The notes: a model not told the origin generated them from the letters alone. 64,000 bases of DNA from UBA8401 sp041665525 (GCA_041665525.1 JBAYIS010000008.1:65439-129438), one strand, 5' to 3'; positions 1-8,206 are shown, numbered from the stretch's first letter. Numbers and translations: made by a program.

Positions 1-519
1 TTTTTCTTCTTCGATAACTGTTCGGATAGAGAGAGAAATCAGAACGGCCATTGATAGAAGAAGGATCAGCCAATTGGACGAAAGCATTCCCAAACCAACA
101 AAAAAAAGAATTCCGGTCGTGTAAAGCGGATGACGAATATACCGGTAGATACCGCTCGTTACCAGTTGGTGATGTTTTCGTGTTTCGACAGTATCGGTAA
201 TGTTCTTACCGATATTCGTGAAGACGGAGACCCCCATTGGAATAGATAAAAGTGATAATATCGCACCGACGATTTGCAATGCGAACAGAGGTTCATATCG
301 AACGGGCTGGAACATTCCGGGAAACCAGGGGAACAGGCATGCCATTATCCACAATATACCGCCGCAGATCCTTAAGGTGAGGAAAGTGATTCTCCCTTCG
401 TTTTTCATCCTTTCAAAATGATCCTGTTGCTTGTTGGCCTGCAGACGAAAATACACTCCGATGGAGAGGAGAGGGAAGAATAGCGCTGCAAAGATCAATT
501 GTACTATCGGTTCGCTCAT
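1..519 (-). CDS. ICMT-like membrane methyltransferase, 3' partial
   Basis: The frame opens at an ATG (517-519) and runs off the left edge after 173 codons without a stop, so the C-terminus is missing. The visible part is hydrophobic with several membrane segments and carries SGIYRYIRHPLYTTGILF, the signature around the SAM-binding core of isoprenylcysteine carboxyl methyltransferase (ICMT/PEMT-like) proteins. Bacterial members are integral membrane methyltransferases of mostly unknown substrate. It starts 18 bp after the stop of the FeoB permease gene on the same strand, so it is probably the last gene of the metal operon. A role in metal metabolism is not shown by the sequence and may be only co-transcription. 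Confidence 0.8.
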   Translation of the reverse strand, partial: MSEPIVQLIFAALFFPLLSIGVYFRLQANKQQDHFERMKNEGRITFLTLRICGGILWIMACLFPWFPGMFQPVRYEPLFALQIVGAILSLLSIPMGVSVFTNIGKNITDTVETRKHHQLVTSGIYRYIRHPLYTTGILFFVGLGMLSSNWLILLLSMAVLISLSIRTVIEEEK

Positions 520-537
520 GATGCCTAAGTCTTTTAT

Positions 538-1968
538 TTATATGTTTGCGAATAATCGCCAGATCTGTGCTACCAGAAAACAGATAACAAATCCCATGAT
601 CATGGGGATGACAGTCGCAACAATGGTCCATTTGGCACTTTTTGTCTCTTTGTAGATCGTATAAATTGTCGTTGAACATGGATTATGCAGGAGACTGAAC
701 AGCATGAGATTTAATCCAGTCAGAAAAGTCCATCCGCCGGCACGTAGTACCTCCGCCACGGCATTGGCTTCATCCAGTTCGAACATCACGCCGGCACCGG
801 CGCCGATACCGGCCAGTCTAGTGCTCAGCACGGTGAGCATTAACACTGTAGGTATGACGATCTCGTTGGCCGGAATTGCAATGATGTAGGCCAGCAGGAT
901 CACTCCGTTAATGCCGAGCAGAATCCCGAAAGGATCCGACCAGTTAATGAAGTGTTCCGCCAGGCTCAATTCCCCTATGTGAATGTTGGAGACTAACCAG
1001 ATCACCGCGCCGGCAGGTGCTGCAAACACGATGGCACGCCACAAGACGATCGCTGTTCTGTCGATCAGCGATGTATACAACGTTTGCCACAGCTTCGGCG
1101 GACGATACGGAGGCAGTTCCAGACTGAACGCCGATGCCTCGCCTTTAAGGATGGTTTTTGACAATCCCCAGGAAACAGCAAGAGTGAAAAATATCCCGAG
1201 GACAGCAACACTCACCACTGCGCCGGCGGTGACGATTCCCGCAAGGTGCGCCGGCACGAGAGCGCCGAAAAAGATGGAAGCGATGAGGATTTGCGTAGGC
1301 CATCGGCCGTTGCAAAGCGAAAAATTGTTGGTAATAATTGCGATCAACCGTTCGCGCGGACTGTCAATGATGCGGGTCGCAACGACCCCGGCAGCATTGC
1401 ATCCAAAGCCCATAGTCATACTCAGTGATTGTTTCCCGTGCGCGCCCGCTCGACGGAATAATGAGTCCATATTGAATGCAACGCGCGGCAGGTAACCAAA
1501 ATCTTCCAACAAAGTAAAAAGCGGGAAGAAGATTGCCATCGGCGGAAGCATGACGCTTATGACCCACGCCATGGCAAGCCAAACACCATCCACTGCAACT
1601 CCGGTAAACCACCATGGTGAACCGAGCATTGAAAATGTATCCCGCAGCCACGGATGCACGGTATCCACCAGAACGGTGGCGATCATAGCAGATGGGACAT
1701 TTGCTCCTTCAACGGTGAGCCAGAAGACGATCGCTAGGAGCAGGAACATCAACGGAAATCCGAATGTCCTGCTGGTGATCAATCTGTCCAATTGCTGATC
1801 AAAATTGTACCGTGGTTTTGTCGATGGCATCGTCACCGCATGCGAGGCGATCTGTTGCGCGTCGGCATAGATTGCTTCAACGAGCGAATCGTGGATATGA
1901 TCGCCAATCTCCCAGCGCAGAGTGTTCGCTGTTGAGAGGATCGATTCTTTATTGGTAATTCTCTTCAT
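538..1968 (-). CDS. feoB: FeoB permease half (ferrous iron transport protein B, membrane domain)
   Basis: About 476 aa. It holds the FeoB linker (RWEIGDHIHDSLVEAIYADA followed by FDQQLDRLITSRTFGFPLMF) and then the polytopic Gate-type permease. Two core motifs are visible, GFGCNAAGVVATR and NNFSLCNGRWP, each with the conserved Cys seen in FeoB cores. The C-terminal part has NEIVIPTVLML and HNPCSTTIYTIYKETKS. It should move Fe(II) through the inner membrane, working with the GTPase encoded just upstream. I chose the ATG at 1968 because GGGAAA lies 8 bases before it; the frame stays open up to 2013, overlapping the GTPase gene end. FeoB is usually one ~700-aa polypeptide; here the two halves are separate genes, 19 bp apart. 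Confidence 0.9.
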   Translation of the reverse strand: MKRITNKESILSTANTLRWEIGDHIHDSLVEAIYADAQQIASHAVTMPSTKPRYNFDQQLDRLITSRTFGFPLMFLLLAIVFWLTVEGANVPSAMIATVLVDTVHPWLRDTFSMLGSPWWFTGVAVDGVWLAMAWVISVMLPPMAIFFPLFTLLEDFGYLPRVAFNMDSLFRRAGAHGKQSLSMTMGFGCNAAGVVATRIIDSPRERLIAIITNNFSLCNGRWPTQILIASIFFGALVPAHLAGIVTAGAVVSVAVLGIFFTLAVSWGLSKTILKGEASAFSLELPPYRPPKLWQTLYTSLIDRTAIVLWRAIVFAAPAGAVIWLVSNIHIGELSLAEHFINWSDPFGILLGINGVILLAYIIAIPANEIVIPTVLMLTVLSTRLAGIGAGAGVMFELDEANAVAEVLRAGGWTFLTGLNLMLFSLLHNPCSTTIYTIYKETKSAKWTIVATVIPMIMGFVICFLVAQIWRLFANI

Positions 1969-1987
1969 TTCGATTTCCCAAAAATAA

Positions 1988-2788
1988 TTATGCAATGGAA
2001 GGCCGGTGTGCATCCCGGGTAAGGTTTCCCAACTCGCCGTTATTCACCGCATCGATGATTTTTTGGTCTCCCTCCAGAAGACGCAAAGCGATCCATCGTG
2101 TATTCGGGAGATGCGGAAACTCTGCCGAAATTTTTGTCGTCAATTGTCGTATCGCTTTTTCCAACCGCGGCGCGGTCCGTTCAAGCCGGTGAGGCCGGCA
2201 GACATACGCGCCGGTAGCAACATCGTACACGTTTTTCAACAATTCCGGTATTCCATCTTCCTGGCGGGCGGCTGTCGCAACGACTGGAACGCCGAGATCC
2301 TTCGCAAGCCGACGGGGATCGATTTGAATATTATGCCGTTTCGCTTCATCCATCAGATTCAAACAAACGACAGCGCGATCGGTAATCTCCAGCACCTGAA
2401 GGACAAGATTTAAATTACGTTCCAGTCTTGTTGCATCGACAACGATCACGGTAACATCGGGTTGTCCAAACAGGATAAAATCCCGTGCGACCTCTTCATC
2501 AGTACTAGTGGAAAGAAGAGAGTATGTACCCGGAAGGTCGACAAGTTTGAACCGTTTATTGGCGTAAACGAATCCTCCTTCGGCACGCGTTACAGTCTTT
2601 CCGGGCCAATTTCCGGTATGCTGACGCAGTCCGGTCAATGCATTGAAGACCGTACTTTTACCGGTGTTCGGATTTCCGGCAAGCGCAACAACAAAATCGA
2701 ATTGTGTCATGTTAATGCCAAGCTTAGTAAGATTACCAAGATTATGAACAGGGCAATCATCGCATTGTGCATTTGGTGTTTGTGACAT
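1988..2788 (-). CDS. feoB: FeoB GTPase half (separate G protein domain)
   Basis: 266 aa. G motifs in order: G1 GNPNTGKST (about residues 38-46), the switch I stretch GNWPGKTVT, G3 DLPGTYSL, G4 NLMD, and G5-like ATAARQ. The helical GDI-like region of FeoB follows and the protein ends soon after RLLEGDQKII. It is the cytosolic G-protein regulator of Fe(II) uptake through the permease at 538-1968. A ~28-aa N-terminal extension with CDDCPVHNL, possibly a metal-binding Cys pair, precedes the usual start. AGGAGA eight bases before the ATG at 2788 supports this longer start. Because the permease gene has its own ribosome site, I read this as a natural split and not a sequencing frameshift, but the overlap of open frames at 1988-2013 leaves the frameshift possible. 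Confidence 0.9.
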   Translation of the reverse strand: MSQTPNAQCDDCPVHNLGNLTKLGINMTQFDFVVALAGNPNTGKSTVFNALTGLRQHTGNWPGKTVTRAEGGFVYANKRFKLVDLPGTYSLLSTSTDEEVARDFILFGQPDVTVIVVDATRLERNLNLVLQVLEITDRAVVCLNLMDEAKRHNIQIDPRRLAKDLGVPVVATAARQEDGIPELLKNVYDVATGAYVCRPHRLERTAPRLEKAIRQLTTKISAEFPHLPNTRWIALRLLEGDQKIIDAVNNGELGNLTRDAHRPSIA

Positions 2789-2812
2789 TTCGCGTTCTCC
2801 TGACCGTTGAAG

Positions 2813-3832
2813 TTATTGTCGCTGAATAAATATCATATTTGCATGCTGCTGGCGAAGCGCCACAAGTGCCCCGCGAACGGAATAGGCAACCGGATCACCG
2901 GAGGCGCTCACCATTTCAGCTCGAACGGTGGTGCCGGGAACAATGCCCAGGTCCATCAACCGTCTCCGCTGTTGACCACGCATCGCTTTGGAAATGCTGA
3001 GGATGTTTGCCTCTTCACCGATCCTTAGAGTCGCGAGTGATTCCAATGGCGCAGTGATTTTGTGTTCCTCTTCTGTGATTGGCGCAACGGTGATATTATT
3101 TGTCAGCAGCGGAGCAAGGATTATTTCTTCACCGTCTGCGGCGAACCGCACCCGATCATTAGATCGTTCGATCATCATCACCTGCATCCCAACGTACAAT
3201 CCCTGCGCAATCAGCTGTGCATACACCGCTTCCGGTTCGTCTTCGATATGCGTGATGACGGCAAATTCTCCGCCGTTCATGGACAGAAGGGATTTTCCCT
3301 TTTTAGGGGGCATTTCACCGGCTGGAGTCGGAATCGGATCGCCATGCGGATCAAAATGAGGGTTTCCAATCTGCGCTGCCAAAGCTTCTGTCTGTTCTTC
3401 CGTCAGCCGGTGCTCGGCCAATTCAGCGGATGAATGCCATTCGGTCGGCGGCACGCTTGTTTCATCCGCAAGATACCGTTCCCATAACCTGTGGACACGG
3501 ATGACACGAAGTGCGTACGATTTTCCGTCAGCGGTCAATTTCACGCCGTTGTCGTTGGTGACCAGCAGTCCCATTGCCGAAAGGCGCGTCAACAAGCCGG
3601 CAGACTCATCGGTGGAGATGAGCAGCGTGCCGGCGATACTCTCGGTAGTACAAATGATATTTTTATACTCACAATCATAGATGTGTTTCAACGCGTCTTC
3701 GATCAGAATTCGTTTCCGACCGCGGCGGGCGCGATACCATTGTGCACGCAGACCGATTTTCGGGAGGAACAGCAACAGCAAGATCGCGACAACGATGCCG
3801 AAGATTACTAATGCATTGCCTGGATCAGTCAT
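2813..3832 (-). CDS. membrane-anchored DtxR-like regulator fused to two FeoA domains
   Basis: 339 aa. Residues ~7-27 form one transmembrane helix (ALVIFGIVVAILLLLFLPKI). Next come a DtxR/MntR-like winged helix (about 45-120) and the dimerisation/metal domain, with HRLWERYL, the ExxEH pattern (ELAEH) and NPHFDPHGDPIPT. Two FeoA (SH3-like) domains follow; the second (RIGEEANILSI...RRRLMDLGIVPGTTV) is canonical. A strong AAGGAGG precedes the ATG. It sits between a soluble DtxR gene and feoB, so it likely senses Fe/Mn and acts on FeoB or on transcription. The membrane anchor makes ordinary repressor action doubtful; it could be a FeoA-type partner of FeoB that keeps a DtxR metal sensor. The domain calls are firm; the function is inferred. 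Confidence 0.85.
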   Translation of the reverse strand: MTDPGNALVIFGIVVAILLLLFLPKIGLRAQWYRARRGRKRILIEDALKHIYDCEYKNIICTTESIAGTLLISTDESAGLLTRLSAMGLLVTNDNGVKLTADGKSYALRVIRVHRLWERYLADETSVPPTEWHSSAELAEHRLTEEQTEALAAQIGNPHFDPHGDPIPTPAGEMPPKKGKSLLSMNGGEFAVITHIEDEPEAVYAQLIAQGLYVGMQVMMIERSNDRVRFAADGEEIILAPLLTNNITVAPITEEEHKITAPLESLATLRIGEEANILSISKAMRGQQRRRLMDLGIVPGTTVRAEMVSASGDPVAYSVRGALVALRQQHANMIFIQRQ

Positions 3833-3841
3833 AAACCCTCC

Positions 3842-4495
3842 TTACACATTTTCTACAAAGATATTTGATGCAATGGTGGAACTGATATTGATCTCTTTCC
3901 GGTCGATTCGCACAAGCATGGAGTTGTCAAAACTCATCTTTTGCCGGATAACGATCTCTTTATTCAAAGAGATACCGATGGACGCAACATACTGCAGCAT
4001 CTCGGAATTCGAATCGCTCACCCGCAAGACGCGCACGGTCGATCCTTCGCGTGCCTCGATCATCGGATAGCTCATTGAGCACTTGATCTCACCATCTTTC
4101 GTCGGTATCGGATCGCCATGCGGATCGATAAGAGGATGGCCAAGGGCGTGGTCGATCTTTTCTTCCATCTTATCGGACATGATGTGTTCGAATCGTTCTG
4201 CTTCGTCATCGATCTCATCCCATCCGAAATGGAGCACCTGCACCAGGAACATTTCCCACAATCGGTGTTTTCGGATAATCCGGAGTGCCAGGGTCTTTCC
4301 TTCTTCCGTCAACTCAACACCTTTATACGGCGTGTGAGTCAGCGTCCCTTCCTCCGCCAGCTTTTTTATCATTTCCGAGACGGACGCAGGAGAGATTTGC
4401 AATTTTTCTGACAAAGAGGAGGTGGTCACCTTCCCTTCGTTGGAAGAGAGTTTGTAAATGTTCTTTAGATAGTTCTCAATCTGTTCGCTTGCCAT
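3842..4495 (-). CDS. DtxR/MntR-family metal-dependent transcriptional repressor
   Basis: 217 aa, typical for the family. The N-terminal winged helix (VTTSSLSEKLQISPASVSEMIKKL, residues ~23-46) binds DNA. The dimerisation domain has HRLWEMFL and EAERFEHIMSDKMEE, and the C-terminal part is an SH3/FeoA-like domain. At the site where DtxR/IdeR have Cys (EAC-RWEH) this protein has Glu (EAERFEH), as in MntR, which hints at a Mn(II) or mixed Mn/Fe response. It lies third from the end of the metal genes, just upstream of the DtxR-FeoA fusion (9 bp gap). It is the natural candidate for binding the palindrome at 5234-5251, which would make the operon autoregulated. Confidence 0.9.
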   Translation of the reverse strand: MASEQIENYLKNIYKLSSNEGKVTTSSLSEKLQISPASVSEMIKKLAEEGTLTHTPYKGVELTEEGKTLALRIIRKHRLWEMFLVQVLHFGWDEIDDEAERFEHIMSDKMEEKIDHALGHPLIDPHGDPIPTKDGEIKCSMSYPMIEAREGSTVRVLRVSDSNSEMLQYVASIGISLNKEIVIRQKMSFDNSMLVRIDRKEINISSTIASNIFVENV

Positions 4496-4543
4496 TACCG
4501 TTGCCTTTCCTCAATTTCGTTGTTGGATGTTCGTCAGAAAATA

Positions 4544-5212
4544 TCAATCATGTCCGCAGCCGCAGTTTCCATTCATTGATCTCGCCTTTTCAAAACATTC
4601 TTTCCCTTCAACCACAGAGAAGTAGACCAGCCCCAGCGCCCCGGCGGCATCCACATACGGAACGGAAAATAGTTCATACAAAAAACTCGATGCCAACAAT
4701 GTAAGAGACATATAAACACAAACCACATTACAGTTTGCATCGGCGATCATTGCTTTAGAATCCAGCGCATACCCCACCTTCCGCTTATAATAGATAAGGT
4801 AGATCATCGAAAGAATTGATATCGAAGAGATGATTACTCCCCAAAAGGTCGATGCTGGTTGTTTATTTTCAAGGATGGAGAATACGGCCGTGATCAACAG
4901 GCCGATAGAAAGGGCATAGAACGATCCGCCGGTAATTTTTAATGCTGTAATTTCAAATGGACTTTTATTGCTGAGTGGATTTTGAGCAATGCGAAGGACC
5001 ATTGCGCCAATACCGATACCAGAGATCGTTTCGATAAAACTATCTACCCCGAAGCCAAACAATGTCAACGATTCATCGGAGTATCCAATGAGTGTGGAAA
5101 CCATTCCTTCAGCGATGTTATACACGATAGTAAAAAGACTTAGATACAAAGCGATATTGTACAGTCTCTGTTTTTCCGCTGAAATAGGGTGTTCAACAAC
5201 GATTGGATCCAT
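4544..5212 (-). CDS. cation transporter, CDF (cation diffusion facilitator)-like membrane protein
   Basis: 222 aa with five to six predicted membrane helices and no cytoplasmic CDF C-terminal domain, so it is a short, transmembrane-only member. The motif GFGVDSFIETISG and the later DANCNVVCVYMS stand where CDF proteins carry their metal-binding Asp/His residues. The C-terminus CGCGHD could bind metal. It is the first gene of the operon, directly behind the promoter and DtxR-type palindrome, so its expression should be metal-controlled. The likely job is export or handling of Fe(II) or Mn(II); the metal is inferred only from the regulator. No Shine-Dalgarno is visible before the ATG. Confidence 0.8.
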   Translation of the reverse strand: MDPIVVEHPISAEKQRLYNIALYLSLFTIVYNIAEGMVSTLIGYSDESLTLFGFGVDSFIETISGIGIGAMVLRIAQNPLSNKSPFEITALKITGGSFYALSIGLLITAVFSILENKQPASTFWGVIISSISILSMIYLIYYKRKVGYALDSKAMIADANCNVVCVYMSLTLLASSFLYELFSVPYVDAAGALGLVYFSVVEGKECFEKARSMNGNCGCGHD

Positions 5213-5233
5213 TTTTATTATTCCAGATTTTTA

Positions 5234-5251
5234 ATTTAGGTTAACCTAAAT
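5234..5251. promoter_or_regulatory. DtxR/MntR-type operator, 18-bp perfect palindrome
   Basis: The sequence ATTTAGGTTAACCTAAAT is a perfect inverted repeat. It contains the TTAGG...CCTAA half-sites of DtxR/IdeR boxes. It lies 22 bp upstream of the cation transporter ATG and touches the -10 element (5249-5254) of the promoter, so a bound repressor would block transcription. Two DtxR-family genes are in the operon it heads. Confidence 0.85.
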
Positions 5252-5277
5252 ATATGTCAAGGTATAATAAAAGTCAA
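5249..5277 (-). promoter_or_regulatory. sigma70-type promoter of the metal operon
   Basis: Reading the minus strand, TTGACT (5272-5277) is followed after exactly 17 bases by TATATT (5249-5254). The -35 lies 15 bp past the stop codon of the NYN gene. The operator overlaps the -10 element. Confidence 0.75.
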
Positions 5278-5291
5278 GATCTCGAAGAATG

Positions 5292-5765
5292 TTATTTTTC
5301 CCCAAAGATCTTTAACCATTCATCAATTTGGAAAGGTGAAAGCGAAGATTCGGATTTTTCCGAAATGGTATCGCTGTTGTCCACCAGCATTCGGGTGAAG
5401 TATCTGGAAGTGTGAGTTTGGCATGAACAGGTTCTGGCAAAATTCAAAATCTCTCTGTCCGAAGTCACGATAATCAACTGTGACCTGCTTTTAGATTGTT
5501 CAATCATCTGATTGATTTTCGTATCGGCAGAAAGAGGATATGAATAGAGGACATGAACCGGAGCGTGGCTTTTTTTGTGTGAAGTTGAATCCTCCTGTTT
5601 CATACCGTCAAATACAATGGTGCTACGGAATTTATTTCTGATCGTCAACATCGAAACTGAATGGATCAACAGTTCTCTTGCAGATTCCGCGTCGTGCAAA
5701 AGAGTTCTCTTCAGCGCGGGGACAGCATGGATCAGATTATACCCATCAATAATCACATGTTGCAT
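5292..5765 (-). CDS. NYN (YacP-like, PIN-fold) ribonuclease domain protein
   Basis: 157 aa. Three stretches fit the acidic active site of NYN/YacP (Rae1-like) nucleases: HVIIDGYNLIHA at the N-terminus, TIVFDG near residue 50, and IIVTSDREILNFA near residue 100. The domain fills nearly the whole protein. Relatives cleave RNA, in Bacillus ribosome-bound mRNA. The gene starts 2 bp after the stop of the K+ channel gene, so the two are co-transcribed, but no functional link is evident. Confidence in the fold is good; the RNA substrate is unknown. Confidence 0.8.
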   Translation of the reverse strand: MQHVIIDGYNLIHAVPALKRTLLHDAESARELLIHSVSMLTIRNKFRSTIVFDGMKQEDSTSHKKSHAPVHVLYSYPLSADTKINQMIEQSKSRSQLIIVTSDREILNFARTCSCQTHTSRYFTRMLVDNSDTISEKSESSLSPFQIDEWLKIFGEK

Positions 5766-5767
5766 AA

Positions 5768-6730
5768 TTAATCCAATGCGACAAGTTCAATATCATGAAT
5801 GCGGTTCAGATTAACGCCGATTGCTTTGCCCGTCGTGCTTTTTTCAAATATGTCCTTGAATTTTGCGCCCCATGCAACTTCATCGTACCGGTAGGACGAA
5901 CGGGAGTGGACTGTTTGAGAATAAGTTTCATCCGTTGCGGTTACGAGGACGAATATCTCGCTTTCGGTTTCTTGTAAGAATGTTTTATCTTTTTCATAAA
6001 GCGGGCTTTTATCATCTATCTGATGAACAATTGTCCAATGCAGCGGAAAGAATGTTACATTGCTGCGATCCAGATGCAATGGAAGGTATTGACGGACCCG
6101 CCGACCTTCTTTTACCGTCATCCACGAAAAGACAATGTGCGCTTCAATATTGATCAATTGACTCGATCGTTGATTGATGATTCGCACCATCAGGGCTTTC
6201 CCGTTTTTGAATGGTGCTATCACAGCCGTATTACTGTAAAGAATTTTTGCGTGGGGACGGGCGAACCGTGCAAAAAGAAGTCCTGTTGCCATGGCGGCGC
6301 CGACCAGGCCAAAAAATGCTTCGAACGTCATAAGCCAGTTCGCAGCGGCAGTTCTTGGATTCAATGCACCATATCCAATGGTGGCAAATGTTTCTACGCT
6401 AAAAAAGAAACAGTTCCAATAATAATTGGTTAATGTCGTTGATTCAATTCCATTTAATGCATTTGTACCGCACAGATAGAATCCTGTCGCAAAGACAAAA
6501 TTCACCACAACATAAAACCCGGCCATAAGGAAAAGAAACTTTGTCCAGGATATCGTGATAAGCCAATGATACATGCTCAACGATTTAAGAAAGGACATAC
6601 CTTCGCGATCGACATTGAATGTTCCATCGCGATTCATCATCCGTTTGTTCTGTTCTTGTGAAAGTCGAGAACCAAAACCAAGGTCGTTCGTATCTTCCCG
6701 TGTTTGGACTGTTTTTTTCAATGTTTTCAT
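5768..6730 (-). CDS. inward-rectifier (KirBac-type) potassium channel
   Basis: 320 aa. There is a cytoplasmic N-terminus with a slide-helix region (SLSMYHWLI), TM1 (~62-86), a pore helix with the K+ selectivity filter TIGYG (residues 117-121), and TM2 (~133-155). The Kir cytoplasmic immunoglobulin-like domain begins at FARPHAKILYSNTAVIAPF and includes ALMVRIINQRSS. Length and motif order match KirBac channels. It should form a tetrameric inner-membrane K+ channel. It is the middle gene of a tight three-gene minus-strand cluster with a methyltransferase upstream (3 bp gap) and an NYN nuclease downstream. Confidence 0.93.
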   Translation of the reverse strand: MKTLKKTVQTREDTNDLGFGSRLSQEQNKRMMNRDGTFNVDREGMSFLKSLSMYHWLITISWTKFLFLMAGFYVVVNFVFATGFYLCGTNALNGIESTTLTNYYWNCFFFSVETFATIGYGALNPRTAAANWLMTFEAFFGLVGAAMATGLLFARFARPHAKILYSNTAVIAPFKNGKALMVRIINQRSSQLINIEAHIVFSWMTVKEGRRVRQYLPLHLDRSNVTFFPLHWTIVHQIDDKSPLYEKDKTFLQETESEIFVLVTATDETYSQTVHSRSSYRYDEVAWGAKFKDIFEKSTTGKAIGVNLNRIHDIELVALD

Positions 6731-6733
6731 AAA

Positions 6734-7579
6734 TTATTTCGATCGTTTCCGTGCGGTAATAACGACCCCGTTACCGGTACTCCGTGAACTAAAATAATCG
6801 GCTTGCATTGTAATATAATAGAACGGATAAAAAGTCACAAAGAAAGGAAGAATCAAAATTGCAAAACCAGGATGCCATGTTTTGATCATCCATTCCAGAA
6901 TCGCAATGATTTCAAAAGTAGTTGCAACGGTCGGTCCGTAAGAATAACGTCGTTCTTCGATCTGAAATCCTGCATCGGTGAGCAATTGTTCAATTGACTC
7001 GTCTGTGTACGTGTGCATTCGTCCCACGATATGATCATAATCGAAATTCGGACGCTGCGACAGCAACTTGTACAGTGATAAACGGCGTCGGTAGTTAACG
7101 GGAACATATACAATCAATCGTCCTTCCGGAGAGAGAGCGTTGTGGAATTTCTTCATTAAAGCGTCATCGTGTTGAATATACATCAACACACCGATGCAGA
7201 GGATTAAATCCTGACTCGCAGGAAAATCCGCTTCGGCAATGTCTTTGCAGACAAATTGGATATTTGTCAATCGCAACGTTTCGGCAAGCCGGTTACAGAG
7301 CTCAATATTGGAAAGGGAAGTATCGATACCGGTCGTTTTCTCTGCAATTCGAAATTCAGGAATGGTAAACAGAAAATCGCCCACACCGCATCCGGCATCT
7401 AAGATCTGTTTGGGGGGAGGGATTTTTTTTAGCAAACGATGAATCGCCCGCCGGGAATACTGTATTCTCAGCACTGAACTATGATTGAGCCAAAAATAAG
7501 CAAAGAGAAGACGTGGGAAGCGAAGCAAAATAGAAGGCGCATGCTTGTGATGAAGATAGCGGGATATTTTCCGGGGCAT
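6734..7579 (-). CDS. class I SAM-dependent methyltransferase
   Basis: 281 aa. The SAM-binding motif I is ILDAGCGVGDFLF (about residue 60), followed by TGIDTSLSNIELC (motif II), DLILCIGVLMYI (motif III) and LSPEGRLIVYVP. Near the C-terminus a hydrophobic stretch (FAILILPFFVTFYPFYYI) may associate with the membrane. The substrate cannot be told from the sequence; a small molecule or lipid-linked target is plausible given the hydrophobic tail. It is the first gene of the cluster with the Kir channel and NYN protein. Confidence 0.82.
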   Translation of the reverse strand: MPRKISRYLHHKHAPSILLRFPRLLFAYFWLNHSSVLRIQYSRRAIHRLLKKIPPPKQILDAGCGVGDFLFTIPEFRIAEKTTGIDTSLSNIELCNRLAETLRLTNIQFVCKDIAEADFPASQDLILCIGVLMYIQHDDALMKKFHNALSPEGRLIVYVPVNYRRRLSLYKLLSQRPNFDYDHIVGRMHTYTDESIEQLLTDAGFQIEERRYSYGPTVATTFEIIAILEWMIKTWHPGFAILILPFFVTFYPFYYITMQADYFSSRSTGNGVVITARKRSK

Positions 7580-7918
7580 AAATACACAGTTTTTTTATTG
7601 TAATGTAGAGAGGGAATACCCGAAATGCAATGGCGGTGATGTTCTCTCAACGTAATGTTCACGATGTTGAATTACAATTGGATTTTTGCAGGTACATACA
7701 ATTCATACGCACGAGCTGTTCATGGTAAAAGAGAACTACGTGGTGGGAAATGAGTTTCACACACCGATGCATGTGTTCAACGTGTGTAAATGAATCCTCC
7801 AAGTTGTCAACATAGAAATCACCTATTTTAAAAATACCTAATTTTTGGTATTGCGCTTTTCGTTATGAACTCTTACCATCCACAGCACGAGAACAGAAAT
7901 AAATCGGATTAATTGTTG

Positions 7919-8020
7919 CTACAGTTTATCAATGCCGACAGCGAGATCTGTAATCAAGATGTTTTTGTAATGCTCATCGATATCAGATTGAACTATCTGA
8001 ATAGCAATTACTGGTTTCAT
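7919..8020 (-). CDS. possible 33-aa small protein or gene remnant
   Basis: A short frame from ATG (8018-8020) to TAG (7919-7921) encodes a peptide beginning MKPVIAIQIVQSDIDEHY and ending TDLAVGIDKL. The composition looks protein-like (regular hydrophobic/acidic mix), but there is no Shine-Dalgarno and no family I recognise. It may be the tail of a decayed gene. Very uncertain. Confidence 0.18.
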   Translation of the reverse strand: MKPVIAIQIVQSDIDEHYKNILITDLAVGIDKL

Positions 8021-8153
8021 TCTGTGATCATTTCAAGGAAATTAATTTATTCCAGGATATTTTCTGTGACCGATTGACACTGAAATGAAATTAGATATCC
8101 AGAACGCAGAAGAGTATTTGAACAATCGGAGAAAATAGGCTTAAATCAAAAAA

Positions 8154-8179
8154 AAGTAGTACGAAAGTGCGTACTTCTT
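8154..8179. repeat. imperfect inverted repeat upstream of the LuxR-type gene
   Basis: AAGTAGTACG (8154-8163) and CGTACTTCTT (8170-8179) pair over ten positions with one mismatch around a 6-nt loop. It sits 27 bp before the ATG at 8207. It could be an operator or an RNA hairpin; there is no T-run of a terminator. Confidence 0.35.
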
Positions 8180-8206
8180 AAATTAACAATAATTCATACA
8201 TAACAG

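Larger units (their letters stand above)
7580..8206. other. 627-bp intergenic region, no convincing gene
   Basis: AT-rich spacer between the minus-strand methyltransferase and the plus-strand LuxR-type gene. Visible items are a weak AATACC/GGTATT hairpin (7833-7852), a 33-codon open frame on the minus strand (7919-8020), and an imperfect hairpin at 8154-8179 just before the LuxR-type gene. I see no riboswitch, tRNA or mobile-element end. Confidence 0.5.

Noticed and set aside
983..1495. 170-aa plus-strand frame inside the FeoB permease gene
   Set aside because: It is antisense to a well-supported coding region and its translation has no family features.
1960..2020. Sequencing frameshift in feoB
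   Set aside because: Not excluded, but each half has its own stop, start and ribosome site, and the break is in the linker, so a natural split is preferred.
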